From Sipunculus nudus (Eukaryota > Annelida > Sipuncula > Golfingiida > Sipunculidae): a DNA stretch of 64,000 nucleotides. The position numbers and the translations under genes were made by a program. The notes below the pieces were generated by a model, which had not been told where the DNA came from, searched no databases, and saw only the letters and a list, made by a program, of their open reading frames with translations. The DNA is taken from the NCBI GenBank assembly GCA_026874595.1, contig CM049318.1, forward strand, positions 25,756,956-25,820,955. Direction: 5' to 3'. Positions 44,701-55,514 of this stretch are shown piece after piece (the first letter of the stretch is position 1; every line of letters starts with the position of its first letter).

Positions 44701-45004
44701 CGGAAACTATAGAGAGACTCAGACAGTGCAGTACAAATTCAGCAAATATATTTTAATGTAGGCCAAATACTCCAAATGCAGCAGTATTAGGAGATTGTGG
44801 CAGATTTCCTTGGTTTGTAATTTATTATATTGTGTAAAGTATTGGATTAAATTGTTGTATATGCCAGAACATTGGTATCAGAAACAAGTGTACAGCATGA
44901 TGATGAATTTAGACGACAGTGGTAAATCAAACTGATTATCTCAAGTAAAAACATTGCTGTTCGAGTTTGGTTTTGGATATCTTTGGATGGTACAGTATGT
45001 TTGG

Positions 45005-45235
45005 GATGTGAATAATTTCATTAATTTTTTAAAAATAATTTGAAATCAGAATAAAAGACAAGGCTATTCAAAACTGGCATTTTGATACGAGTTGTGTAGT
45101 GAGCTATATTATTATGGTGCTTTCAAAGTCCTGAAAGGCATTTATATTTTATTTCAAATAAGAAACATTGTACAGCACTTGCTAAACTTTAATGTTCAAA
45201 TCATGAGTTGGCTATAGAAATTATCCCTCATAGTA
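45005..45235 (+). repeat. Direct repeat R5, copy 2
   Basis: Second copy of the 44236-44470 repeat, about 770 bp downstream and in the same orientation. Confidence 0.85.
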
Positions 45236-45562
45236 ATACATCTTGTGAAGAGAGGATCTGTAAATATTGTTTACAACATGGAAACAATATTTTTTAAGAG
45301 CGAAGCTCACTTTATGCAGGAATGTATAATATTATATAATGATCTGAGGTTAAAATACTTCAGATAAGGCGTGCATTATCCAAGTGAACGAAATTTCATG
45401 ATATTATTTAACTTTCAGATAATTTTGAAATAATAAAAGTTGCTGCATATGTAAATAATTCCTTTATGAGGAGACAAAGTATAATAGATAGTTTAATTTT
45501 GTGTTTTACACTAACTGATGATGGCAATAGAGGAAAATTGTGTACTAAGGCATGTAGTCATG

Positions 45563-45565
<3 letters not shown>
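45236..45565. other. No gene recognised
   Basis: AT-rich spacer. Confidence 0.5.

Positions 45566-45618
<53 letters not shown>
45566..45618. repeat. (TA)n microsatellite
   Basis: TA run adjoining repeat R6 copy 2. Confidence 0.95.
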
Positions 45619-45621
<3 letters not shown>

Positions 45622-45770
45622 AGGAAATAAGCACATTTTCAAAGATAGTGGAGATTCAAAGGATTTCCTGGGAAATACTGGAATTGACCAGGATTACTGG
45701 GATTTATAATAATCTATGAAATATACACATAACAACTACAGAAAGGTGAACCTATTAACCCCTCCACGTT
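45612..45770. repeat. Repeat R6, copy 2
   Basis: Second copy of 41940-42090. Confidence 0.6.
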
Positions 45771-45884
45771 TCCCTAACTATATTTCATAAATTACTCTGC
45801 AGGTATCTCCAACTGTCCTGTAATTTTTTTTTTAATTTGTCTCATTCACAAACTAGATATGGGCAGCGACTTTTTGAATCTGCC

Positions 45885-46720
45885 AAAACCAGAGTGGTAC
45901 TGGTGAGTGAGGTATGGATTCAGTGATAAGGGGAAATAGAATGGCATGTGTTGTATATTAGCATGGATGTCTGCCATGTAAACCTAATTGTAGGTGGCGT
46001 CACGTGTTATATGAATGAGAAAGTTATCTAAGATGTATAGCTGTATAAACATCCTATATTTCAGGCCGATCAGTAAAACCACACCCGAAATAAGAGTGAA
46101 TTTTACCCCAGACACACAAACTGACACCATGCAGAACTTGGTTACAGATGGCACCAGCAGTTTTGTGTAAGATAAAGAGATATGTTAGATCTATACACTT
46201 GCAAAATTTCAGGTTGATACACCTACCAGTCCTGAGATATTAACTGCAGTGTAAACTTGACTATAGGTGGCACCACCTGTCATATAAGAGAAATCTATCC
46301 AAGATGTATATAGATGCAAAATTTCAGGCAGATAAGTCAAACCACGTCCGAGAAATGTGTGATTTTAACCCCAAAGACACAAAAGGATTGATACCATGCA
46401 AAAACAATTGCAGGTGGCGCCACCAGTTTGAATATAATTAAGAGCAATGTTAGCAAAAATGCAAAATTTCAGGCTGATATATCAAACCAGTCCTGAGTTG
46501 TTAGCATGGATTTCTGCAGCATATATACATGATTGAAGGTGGCGCTACCTATCATTTTCACGTGAATTCTATCCGAGATGTATGCATATGCAAAATTTTA
46601 GGCTGATGAGTGAAACCACAGCAGAGATATAAGATGTTTTTTTAGCTCAAGGCAGAAGCAGATGGAGGCTCTGCAAAAATGGTTGTAGATGGCACCACCA
46701 GGGGTTACCACCTGGAAATT
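45885..46720 (+). repeat. Modular repeat R4, long forward copy
   Basis: Contains about four modules, each with a ggtggc(a/g)ccacc-type box near 45993, 46265, 46411 and 46538, spaced roughly 130-270 bp. It continues to atggcaccaccagggg near 46690. Confidence 0.7.
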
Positions 46721-46850
46721 CCCAACCTGGTTATTCCCAGACAACCCTTTATGTGTTAATGATATTATTAATTGATTAATATTAGACTGCTACTTAATGT
46801 TCTATTTCAGTATTAATGCAGTTATTTATTTAAAATTATTGTTAAAATGT

Positions 46851-47048
46851 CAGGAGCGGATCCAGGAATTTTTGCAGGGAGGGGTCAACGGGTGTCATGC
46901 TTAAAAAGAGGTGTTGGTTGAGAGGGGGGGGGGTCGACCCCCTAAACCCCCTGTCATGCATAAGTCTTTAAAAAACTAATCGTTGGTTGAGAGAAGGGGG
47001 GTTTTAACCGAATAACCCCCCAAAACCCCGATTTGGATCCGCGCCTGA
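46851..47048. mobile_element. Small inverted-repeat element (GGATCC-ended MITE)
   Basis: 198 bp with ends TCAGGAGCGGATCCA and, on the other strand, TCAGGCGCGGATCCA, flanked on both sides by ATG (46848-46850, 47049-47051). The interior has two ggttgagag...ggggg blocks. Non-coding. Confidence 0.7.
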
Positions 47049-47051
47049 ATG

Positions 47052-47407
47052 CTTGGAAATTTTGGCCAATGTCTTTTTCCTTAATTAATTCTGTTCATAA
47101 AGGAATTATATTCACAAATAATTGCGAGTAAATATCTGTTTGTGAATTGGGATTAAGGCATCTCTGAACTGGCTTTAAAAGTATTCGGATCGGAAGAAGA
47201 AACTAACTAATTTCAAGCACTTTGAATTATCTAATAACAAACTGACAAGACTTTTAAGTGAAACTTAAAGTTAACACAGAAACATTCACATCTTTCTCAA
47301 ATCAGAACCCCCACGATTTGACTGACCTGTTGGTTGGTCTAATTGACCGAGCACACTGTCAAGCTGTGACTGATCGCTCATACAGCACGGGGAACGATTT
47401 CCACTAC
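47052..47407. other. No gene recognised
   Basis: No feature seen. Confidence 0.5.
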
Positions 47408-47413
47408 GCAAAT

Positions 47414-49371
47414 TACGGTGGCTGATTTAGGACACAGAAAAAAAAATATTTATCTCGAGATCTCGAGATAACATCTCGAGATTTCGACATAGAATTTCGC
47501 AAAAAAAAAATTTTAGGAAGCAAAAAAAAAATTTTTGGAAGCAAAAAAAAAAAATTTAGGAAGCAAAAAAAAAAAAATTTTTAGGAAGCAAAAAAAAAAA
47601 AATTTTAGGAAGCAAAAAAAAATTTTTAGGAAGCAAAAAAAAAAAATTTTAGGAAGCAAAAAAAAAAATTTTTAGGAAGCAAAAAAAAAAAATTTTTAGG
47701 AAGCAAAAAAAAAAAATTTTAGAAAGCAAAAAAAAAAATTTTTAGGAAGCAAAAAAAAATTATCTTTTGAGATCTCCAGAAAAAAATTCACACTTGTACG
47801 AACCATTCGAAGCTGAATTGACATAAAACAAAGCAACCTTAAGGGGACAGTATGCGTTAAGAGTGCTTACTATTGCAATTATAAAACAAAGACCATGTAT
47901 ACTGTGTTTAACTGAACGGTAATACAATATAATTAATTTAAAATCAATCAAGTTTGTATATCCCCTGAGATAAGGCGAGTTGAAGAAAAGTTCAATATAA
48001 ATTCAATATTTATTATTCATATCCGTAAGGAAGATGTCAAAGCCTAAAGAATCTGAAACATTCTACCTGAACGGCGGATTCGGAGCCATGTCTGTTAAAT
48101 CACTCAAATAGAAATGTTTAGGTCTGCATGCATGCATTGTGGGTACCTTATTATTTAAAGAATACAAACAAATATGAGCTTCTTATAGAAACACGCTTTT
48201 TGTACAATTTCTTTCAGCTTTTGTTTTATTGAAATGGTGTGTCGTTTTATGGAACATGTATTAGACCATCATCAATTAAAATATGCTAAAACTGATCACT
48301 GTGTTTTCGGGTAGGTACCTTGGGGGGGGGGGGGTCGGGGAGGGACGTTGCTTCAGCCCCTAAAGCTCAAGTCTTGATCCCTGGGCTCTTACTATAGCCC
48401 ATATTAATTTAATCAACCTATCTTCATAAATATTTTATATTCATAAATAAACGGTTTAAAATTTCGATCATCTCTCATCATGATTTTTCTTCAGCAAAAT
48501 GCTCTGCTTTGGTCTTAAAGTCGCTATTCACCTGCCTTATTTATAGAATCTTTGTAATACAGGCTAACTCTGCATATACATATTAAAGAAGTGAAAGTAA
48601 TCATAAACATAATCTAGGTAAACATAATCTATTAATCTTTCATAAAAATGAGCCAATGCCATGGGTAAAGGCGGTGTCTTTGTCTATATCCACGTTTTTT
48701 TATAACATGGGTCCGGGGGGGGGGGGGGGGTGCAAAAATTGCCACGGATCGTAATAGAAAGACGTCCGGCAGAAACATCTGACTTCAATTCAGAGATTAC
48801 AGATTTCTGTAAATGACAAATACTGCATTGCTTCACATGCTCTAACGAATATCAACTACTGATATTTCAATAACTCGGTTACATGTTTTTATCTGTATGT
48901 TAACATGCACTTGCTCAAGTGGCTTGTATACAAGTAGCCTTTAGATAAAATGTTTATACGTCAAAGTGACGTTATAAGACCCATTCCCAGCTGGGGTTTC
49001 TTCCTAAATTTTTTTTTTGCTTCCTAATTTTTTTTTTTTTTGCTTCCTAAAATTTTTTTTTGCTTCCTAAAAATTTTTTTTTTGCTTCATAAAATTTTTT
49101 TTTATGCTTCCTAAATTTTTTTTTTTTGCTTCCTAAAATTTTTTTTTTTTTGCTTCCTAAAAATTTTTTTTTTGCTTCCTAAAATTTTATTTTATGCTTC
49201 CTAAATTTTTTTTTTTTTGCTTCCTAAAATTTTTTTTTTTGCTTCCTAAAAATTTTTTTTTGCTTCATAAATTTTTTTTTTTTTGCGAAATTCTATGTCG
49301 AGATCTCGAGATGTTATCTCGAGATCACGAGATAAATATTTTTTTTTCTGTGTCCTAAATCAGCCACCGTA
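47414..49371. mobile_element. Complete long-TIR element, TACGGTGG family
   Basis: 1958 bp. The left arm (47414 to about 47760) and right arm (about 49011-49371) are inverted copies. Each starts TACGGTGGCTGATTTAGGAC, passes a block of CTCGAGAT palindromes and gaatttcgc, then an array of about 10-14 units of ttttaggaagc plus 8-14 A. The direct word GCAAAT lies outside both ends (47408-47413, 49372-49377), which fits a 6-bp target duplication. The inside has no protein frame, so it is non-autonomous. A 6-bp duplication with long TIRs recalls Polinton/Maverick, IS3EU or Dada, but the outermost bases are not the AG..CT of Polintons, so I leave the superfamily open. Confidence 0.8.
47811..48178 (+). 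repeat. Dispersed repeat R370, copy 2
   Basis: Matches 14757-15125; here inside the long-TIR element, 50 bp after its left array. Confidence 0.85.
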
Positions 49372-49377
49372 GCAAAT

Positions 49378-49640
49378 AGTCAATGTATAACACAAATTTC
49401 ACCATAACATTGTGCGCCACATGTATAGGCCACAATGATTGAATGAAACACAGCGTAGCCTGGTACCCCGCTCTATTATGTTACCGCTGATCTGAGAGCA
49501 GCGGTGCAATAATATAGCGGGGTAGCAGTCTAATGTCCGCGGCGATCAGCCGAAAATGAAGCTTTCAAAAAGCAAATTATGGACTTGTAAAAACATCAAA
49601 TATTACTGCAAAACTACTTGAAGATAAACTGACTGTCACC
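49378..49640. other. No gene recognised
   Basis: Contains an inverted word pair around ctctattatgttaccgctga and agcggtgcaataatatagcgg (49470-49525). Nothing else. Confidence 0.45.
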
Positions 49641-49959
49641 TTCATTAGAATTTACCTGTTACTCTATGCTGACGATGCAATCTTATTAGCTAATTCACCT
49701 GATGAACTACAAGCTGCACTAAATGCCATTAATATTGTTAGATATGGAAGCTAGAAATTTATGCATCTAAAATACAAGTTTTGGTATTTTCACGAGGTAA
49801 AAATACGGAATATTCCAAAGTTTAGTTATGAAGGTAGAAGTCTAGAAGTTGTGTATAAATATAAGTACTTGGGTATTGATATTAACAATAAGGTTTTTTT
49901 TTTTAAATATGCTAAACAACAACTATGTAAACAAGCAGAAAAGGAAATGTTCTCTGTTA
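49641..49959 (+). pseudogene. Non-LTR (LINE) reverse transcriptase relic, part 1
   Basis: An LLYADDAILLA word (YADD from 49665) marks the RT catalytic box. It is followed by a stop, then YKYLGIDI and QAEKEMFSVIR. This is the order found after the RT palm in LINE polymerases. It is broken by stops and by a MITE at 49963. Confidence 0.75.
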
Positions 49960-49962
49960 TTA

Positions 49963-50251
49963 GGCAAAAAAAAAATAAAAGGTATGGTTCTCAGGCACCG
50001 CCCGCATCAATTTTTACCCCCCGCATCAAAAATTTTTATTTCGATTTTCATCTTTCAAGAAGATAAATAATACAATTTATGTAGTGCTTTTACCTGTTTA
50101 GCAAAAAAAAATTGTTATTTTCATGCTTTTCCCTGATCATATGACATTTTTATCGAAACATTCCAAAAAAGGTCAAAAATAAAATACCGCCCGCCCGCAC
50201 TGATTTCTGAAAAAAAGTGCCTGAGAACCATACCTTTATCTTTTTTTGGCC
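49963..50251. mobile_element. Harbinger-like MITE, copy 2, inside the LINE
   Basis: 289 bp flanked by TTA (49960-49962, 50252-50254). The inverted ends (ggcaaaaaaa...ataaaaggtatggttctcag against ggccaaaaaaagataaaggt on the other strand) match copy 1 at 38063-38363. The interrupted LINE frame resumes directly after it. Confidence 0.85.
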
Positions 50252-50254
50252 TTA

Positions 50255-50756
50255 GACAAAGTATGGGAAGCTGTATTTACCTCTTGATTTGCAAATTAAG
50301 CTATTTGATTGTATGGTTTCTCCTATATCCTAATGTATGGATGTGAAATATGGGGTATTGACGATGTAGATTGTGGAGAAAAAAAATCCATTCAAAGTTT
50401 TGTAGACTCATCTTGAATGTTAATAGCTTTTCACCAAGGCATATGCTAATCGCTATATGCTATATGCTATATGTAATCATCAAATATCGTATAATTTCTT
50501 ATAAGGTTATATTATTTTCCAAGATTTTCAACTCAGTAAATTATTCTACTATTAATCAAGTCCACTAGGCCTATATCAAATGGACAGGAAAGGGATTATA
50601 ACTTTCCACGGATATTATGTCAAAATTATTCTTAATGAATGTCAGATGTGTTCACACTGGTTTACACACAAAAAATGGAAATTTAAAGGGTTTCAAAACT
50701 ACTGCCAAAAAATGTTGTACCAGCTCGGATGCTCGAGACAAATGAAAAGGAAAAAA
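50255..50756 (+). pseudogene. LINE relic, part 2
   Basis: After the MITE the words YGKLYLPLDLQIKLFDCMVS and then IHSKFCRLILNV continue the LINE polyprotein in broken frames. The sequence to 50756 is less clear. Confidence 0.65.
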
Positions 50757-50889
50757 ACTAGACATTTCTTGGCACCGCAGGTGCCAGGGTATCCCCAGAC
50801 ATAGTAACCCCCCCCCCCCCCCTATAAGAATAGGCCCCCATTTTTAGCAGCATATACTGACACTTGGCATATTTATTGTTTCTTCCATC

Positions 50890-52160
50890 TATCAATCCAC
50901 AATCTTGTTGAAGATGTTGGTCCTGTGAACTTGATCTTTTTAAAGATGTGTCCTGATACCTTGACCTTTGACCTCATGACCCCAAAATCAATTCGGGTCT
51001 TGCTTTTCCAATGGGACATATACAAGTCAAGTTTGAAATCTATACATCAATAAAGCAGGAATTATCATCCAGAAACTAATTTTTGGACAGATGGCTTCTG
51101 TGACCTTAACCTTTGACCTTGTGACCTCAAATTTGATAGGGTTCTTCTTCTCTTGACAGGAGAACTATATGTGCAAGATGAAAGATCTGAGATTAAATGT
51201 TTTGCTGAAAATGCATCCACATCTTTTTAAAGATGTGTCCTGTGACCTTGACCTTTGACCTCATGACCCCAAAATCTATTCTGGTCTTGCTTTTCCAATG
51301 GGTTAAATACAAGTCAAGTTTGAATTCCATACATCAATAAAAGAAGGAATTATCATCCAGAAACTAATTTTTGGACAGATGGCTCCTGTGACCTTCACCT
51401 TTGACCTAGTGACCTCAAAATTGATAGGGTTCTTCCTCTCTTGGCAGGTGAACTATATGTGCAAGATGAAAGATCTGAGATGAAATGTTTGGCTGAAAAT
51501 GCATCCACATCTTTAAAAGATGTGTCCTGTGACCTTGACCTTTGACCTCATGACCCCAAAATCTATTCTGGTCTTGCTTTTCCAATGGGACATATACAAG
51601 TCAAGTTTGAAATCAATACATTAATAAAAGCAGGAATTATCATCCAGAAACTAATTTTAGGACAGATGGCTCCTGTGACCTACACCTTTGATCTTGTGAC
51701 CTCAAAATTGATAGGGTATTCCACTCTTGGTAGGTGAACTATATGTGCAAGATGAAAGATCTGAGATGTATTATTTGACATAAAATGCATCCACAATCTT
51801 TTTTAAGATTTGTCCTATGACCTTGACCTTTGACCTCATGACCCCAAAATCAATTGGAGTCTTCCTTTTCTCAATGGGACATATATAAGTCAAGTTTGAA
51901 ATCAATACATCAATAAAAGCAGGAATTATCACCTAGAAACTAATTTTTGGACAGATAGCTCCTGTGGCCTTGACCTTTGGCCTTGTGACCCCAAAATTGA
52001 TATGGATCATCCACTATTGGGAAGTAAGCTATATATTCAAGATGGAAGACCTGGGTTGAAAGTTTGGCTTAAAATGCATCCACAGTATCTTTTAAGATGC
52101 CAGTCCAGTGACCTTGACCTTTGACCTCATGACCCTAGAACCTATAGGGTTCTTTCTTTA
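50890..52160 (+). repeat. Tandem satellite with nuclear-receptor-like half-sites
   Basis: Nine boxes of the form gacctttgacct (50963, 51106, 51249, 51398, 51539, 51683, 51823, 51974, 52119) are spaced about 144 bp. They alternate between type A (cttgacctttgacctcatga then cccc) and type B (ctttgaccttgtgacctc), giving a higher-order unit near 290 bp. The best type A boxes read TGACCT-TGACCT-T-TGACCT-CA-TGACCC, that is AGGTCA half-sites with direct-repeat spacings 0, 1 and 2. Confidence 0.85.
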
Positions 52161-52214
52161 GTGGAGGGCCATACATAAGTCATGTTTGGAATCCATATGG
52201 CTATCAACACTGGA

Positions 52215-52795
52215 GATATCATAAGAGATGTGTGATTTTCACCATATATGGCAATATTCAAGGTCAAGGCCACTCTCATGGGAAAGGTCATGACCCAAAT
52301 TTAAATAAACATCATCCCATAACCCATACCTATGTATATGCATAATATAAAAGAAATCTGTCCATAAGTTTTTGACATTTAATGCTCACATTACTGTAAG
52401 GTGCCAATTTTGGGGGTATTAAACGGCACGAAAACTAGTAAAGAATTATAGGTGGCGCCACCAGTTTCTAGAAGATGACACCCCTATCCATGATCTTCCA
52501 TCAACTTGATTTTGGGATAAATCCATGCAAGATTTCTTGAGATATTAAAGAATTTGTGTGATTTTCCTCAAAATTGGACTAATTCAAGGTCAAGGACACT
52601 CTCCTAATAAAGGTCATGACCTCATTTTAAATAGGCGTCGTCCTCTTACCCATATCTATACATATACCAAGTTTGGTAAAGTTCCGTGAAAAATTTTTTG
52701 GGTTATCGCGCCAACAAGATTTATATGCGGCGGCGGCGGCGGGACCGGTATGAAAACATAGTATCCCCCGACTTTGTTTGGGGATACAATAAATG
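52215..52795 (+). repeat. Dispersed repeat module R2, copy 2
   Basis: Full-length match to 385-970, including the ggtggcgccaccagtttct box (52450) and the gcggcggcggcggg run (52727). Confidence 0.8.
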
Positions 52796-53170
52796 AATGT
52801 CATATTTGTATTAATTACAGATTGTATAAAAGTGAACTTAACATTGAGAAATTCTTACTTGTACTACCAAAACCATTGAAAGCTGCATTGTGTAAATTCA
52901 GACTGAGTAACCATAAATTACCAGTTCATAAGGGACATCATTTAATGTTGAAAGAAGCAGGAGAATATAGGAATTATGCAATGTGTTAGGAGATGAATTT
53001 CATAATTTATTTAAAGGTAACAAGTTTCTTCAGGAAAGAAAAGAAATTATTTCGGCGTGGTATTCTATTAACCCAAACACTTAAATATGAGCTCCTGTCC
53101 ATCGGTAACTGTATAGGAAACTTTGTAAATTGGCTAAATTTGTTTAAACAGTTATGGATTAAATTCATTA
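52796..53170 (+). pseudogene. LINE relic, part 3 (C-terminal region)
   Basis: An open stretch to 52988 contains LCKFRLSNHKLPVHKG. After a frame change, GDEFHNLF and a YSINPN word follow. This is the FRxSNHxLPIExG ... GDExHxLF order typical of LINE ORF2 C-termini, so it belongs to the same relic as 49641-50756. Confidence 0.7.
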
Positions 53171-55152
53171 ATGGCTTAGTGGTTTGTATAATTATAGGCC
53201 TATATATAGCTCCACGTTCAAATTTTTCATGCATTTTTTTTTAAGCATTGTCTCGCACAATTGAGGTTTACTTTTTTATATGATACCATTGCGTTTAACA
53301 AGGATCCCGATCATTATTTACATTTCTTTTATTTTTTAATCGGAGCCACTACTGGGTTTCGTCGCCGGAGCATACATAGGCCTACACCAATAAATAGGTT
53401 TGAGTGTCTCGATGCCCCGCATGGTGGCGGCACTGGTCAGCCATTTCGCGCTACATTTACTGTTGACCTTCATACCTGCAACACCGTAAAATCTAACCAA
53501 ATACTTTGCATTTATGCGCTAGTCCAAGATAAGGATTCAGTTGTACGAAGTATTTTATTATAAAAAAATATATTTTAACCCTGTAAAAAAGCATATTTTT
53601 CATTTTATATGTTACGTTTAAATCCTACAACAAAATACAACCGCAACCCACATAAGGTATCATGAAATAAATTGAAGGAAAATATAGCAATCTATCTCGA
53701 TTATAATAAAACAGTGGGAGATAATAGCATTCTTTAATGTTTCAAGTCATTTTTTCTTGAAATTAGGCCTTTTTTCAAAATATAACGGTGTATGATTTAG
53801 GTATATGTATACACCGTAATAAAAGGTTTCTCACATGTTGCTTTCGGGCTCAGTCACTCGGGACCAAAAATAGGTTCAATAGAATAATATATATGGAGAA
53901 AATGATGCTTAAAATATCGTTTGAAAATAACTTCCCATTCATATCAATACCGAGATAATTAAGGCCTACAGCCGTTATCATGTATGAAATGGCCTTGAAA
54001 GACACCACACTTTGGTCCCAGGTTTTTGTGTCCCCATCTTCGAGGGGATAGAGGTTGGCATATGAAGTCACTTACCCTGTCAGCGACAGTGTTTCCGCAG
54101 CAGCGTTGACATGCGTAGATATGTGTGGTCTGTTTGCCGGTCAGGAACGGACTGACCACAATGATTAATGATAACCCAAGGGTATTTCCAGAGGGGCACA
54201 CGTGACCTTTTACCCCTTGGTCATTGGTTAATTACTCTGCGACAGATATGAGGGCTTTTGATTTGCTGTTTCCCTTATCATAGTACATGACATATCCTTG
54301 ATGACAAAGGTTTTTAAACATGTATGCAAATATGTCTTGTGAAAAGAATTCTGTCGTAAAATTTATTGCACAGGGAGCGCAGTACGACTGTACTTGATTT
54401 ATAGGAGCTAATATTAGATATTTGGAGAGGCATAAGTATAAATCTAAAGTTATACGTGTGAATAAAAACGTTCAGTTTCTAAAAAGGAACTGAGAAATTG
54501 TCGAGACGATCAGATGGAATTAGATGGGTGCTCTTATGATGATGTATTTAGAAATCGTAAACTATCTGTCTACTTGTTATGCTGTAACATGGATAATGGT
54601 TCATTGTATCATTTAGTTAATATTTACTTTGTTTATATTATTTGTTAGTACATTTACAGCACTTCTTTTCTTTTATATTAATACCATTTGTATGTACTTT
54701 GGCACGAATAAAGATATATAGTATACGTGTAAAAGATATGACTGATAACTAAACAGTAAACTTCATGCTATAACCAACTAATAACATTCATCTATATGAC
54801 TTCTACCCATAAAAATATATATCAAGGAATATACCCTGTGGGAGAGGCTTGACTGTAAGTATTTAAAGTACACTGCTGTACTTCCTGAATCCTTAATTTA
54901 GGGACAGCTGCGCTCATATGAATGTTAATGTTTAAACATTTATCATTTATAGCAATGAAGGCGAGTCGAGTGGTCAAAAATCTTTCTCAAATTAAATTAA
55001 AAATGGTAAAATACCTCCCAAATGTAAGCATGCAGTAATTGTATTTATAGGCCCTGGAAAAAAAAATAAAATTAAGGCAGTATAATGTTCTTCTTTGATG
55101 CAAAATCCGGCTCAGCTTGGCCTTGAGCGTGTATTTTTTATGTCAGAATCAT
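53171..55152. other. Long stretch without a recognised gene
   Basis: AT-rich, unique-looking. The frames at 53.26-53.56 kb and 53.85-54.2 kb are short and unrecognised; the two minus-strand frames near 54.0 kb overlap each other. Confidence 0.5.
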
Positions 55153-55172
55153 AATATATATATATATATATA
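55153..55172. repeat. (TA)n tract, left of LTR element 2
   Basis: TA run followed by cacat just before the 5' LTR; ACAT is repeated right after the 3' LTR. Confidence 0.85.
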
Positions 55173-55177
55173 CACAT

Positions 55178-55482
55178 TGTAACACTGGGACTCACACACA
55201 GCACATGGTCCAGCTGACAGTGCGACCCTTAGCTAAGGTCACCCCGGGTCAGCTTTCCAGCTATACTCATTAATCTGGGGGATGTCCCATCCGAGCTGGC
55301 TGGCCTGGCGCCTGTGTATAATGTATATCCACTTGACCAAGACAGGGCTGCTGGGGTATCAATGACAGGGAGGGGTTAGTTTAGATGGTAAAATTTAGTC
55401 TGGATCGAGCGTTGACTCCGTGTAGATGTACAATTATGGAATAAAGGACATTGTGAGATTCTTGTGTTGTTACAAGTTTACA
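55178..55482 (+). repeat. 5' LTR of Ty3-type element 2
   Basis: 305 bp, TGTAACAC...TTTACA. It differs from the 3' LTR (60990-61294) at only three positions and has no indels. AATAAA lies at 55440-55445, and a tataatgtatat-like word near 55315 could be the promoter. Flanking direct repeat ACAT (55174-55177, 61295-61298). Confidence 0.95.
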
Positions 55483-55483
55483 A

Positions 55484-55502
55484 GTGGCGCAGTCGGCAGG
55501 AT
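55484..55502 (+). other. Primer binding site, tRNA-Ser type
   Basis: tggcgcagtcggcaggatt starts one to two bases after the LTR. It is complementary to a tRNA 3' end reading ...CGACTGCG-CCA, as in serine tRNAs of animals, the primer used by several Ty3 elements. Assignment from memory of tRNA-Ser acceptor stems, moderately sure. Confidence 0.65.
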
Positions 55503-55514
55503 TATAGTTCAGTC

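Larger units (their letters stand above)
50757..52795 (+). mobile_element. 2-kb modular element interrupting the LINE
   Basis: The left end actagacatttcttggcacc-gcaggtgcc contains a GGCACC/GGTGCC hairpin. The right end is the R2 module finishing tttggggatac. Its interior is the half-site satellite below plus R2 (52215-52795). The LINE resumes on the right (52796 on). The left end is shared with 42941. Non-coding. Confidence 0.65.

Noticed and set aside
47414-49371. Helitron assignment for the long-TIR element
   Set aside because: It has true inverted ends and a direct duplication; Helitrons have neither.
50890-52160. CRISPR-like array because of regularly spaced repeats
   Set aside because: Spacers are themselves repeated and homologous, the period is about 144 bp, and there are no cas genes; it is a satellite in a eukaryotic genome.
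55484-55502. tRNA gene A box at the retrotransposon primer site
   Set aside because: TGGCGCAGTCGG matches an A-box consensus, but there is no B box or cloverleaf; its position after the LTR fits a primer binding site.
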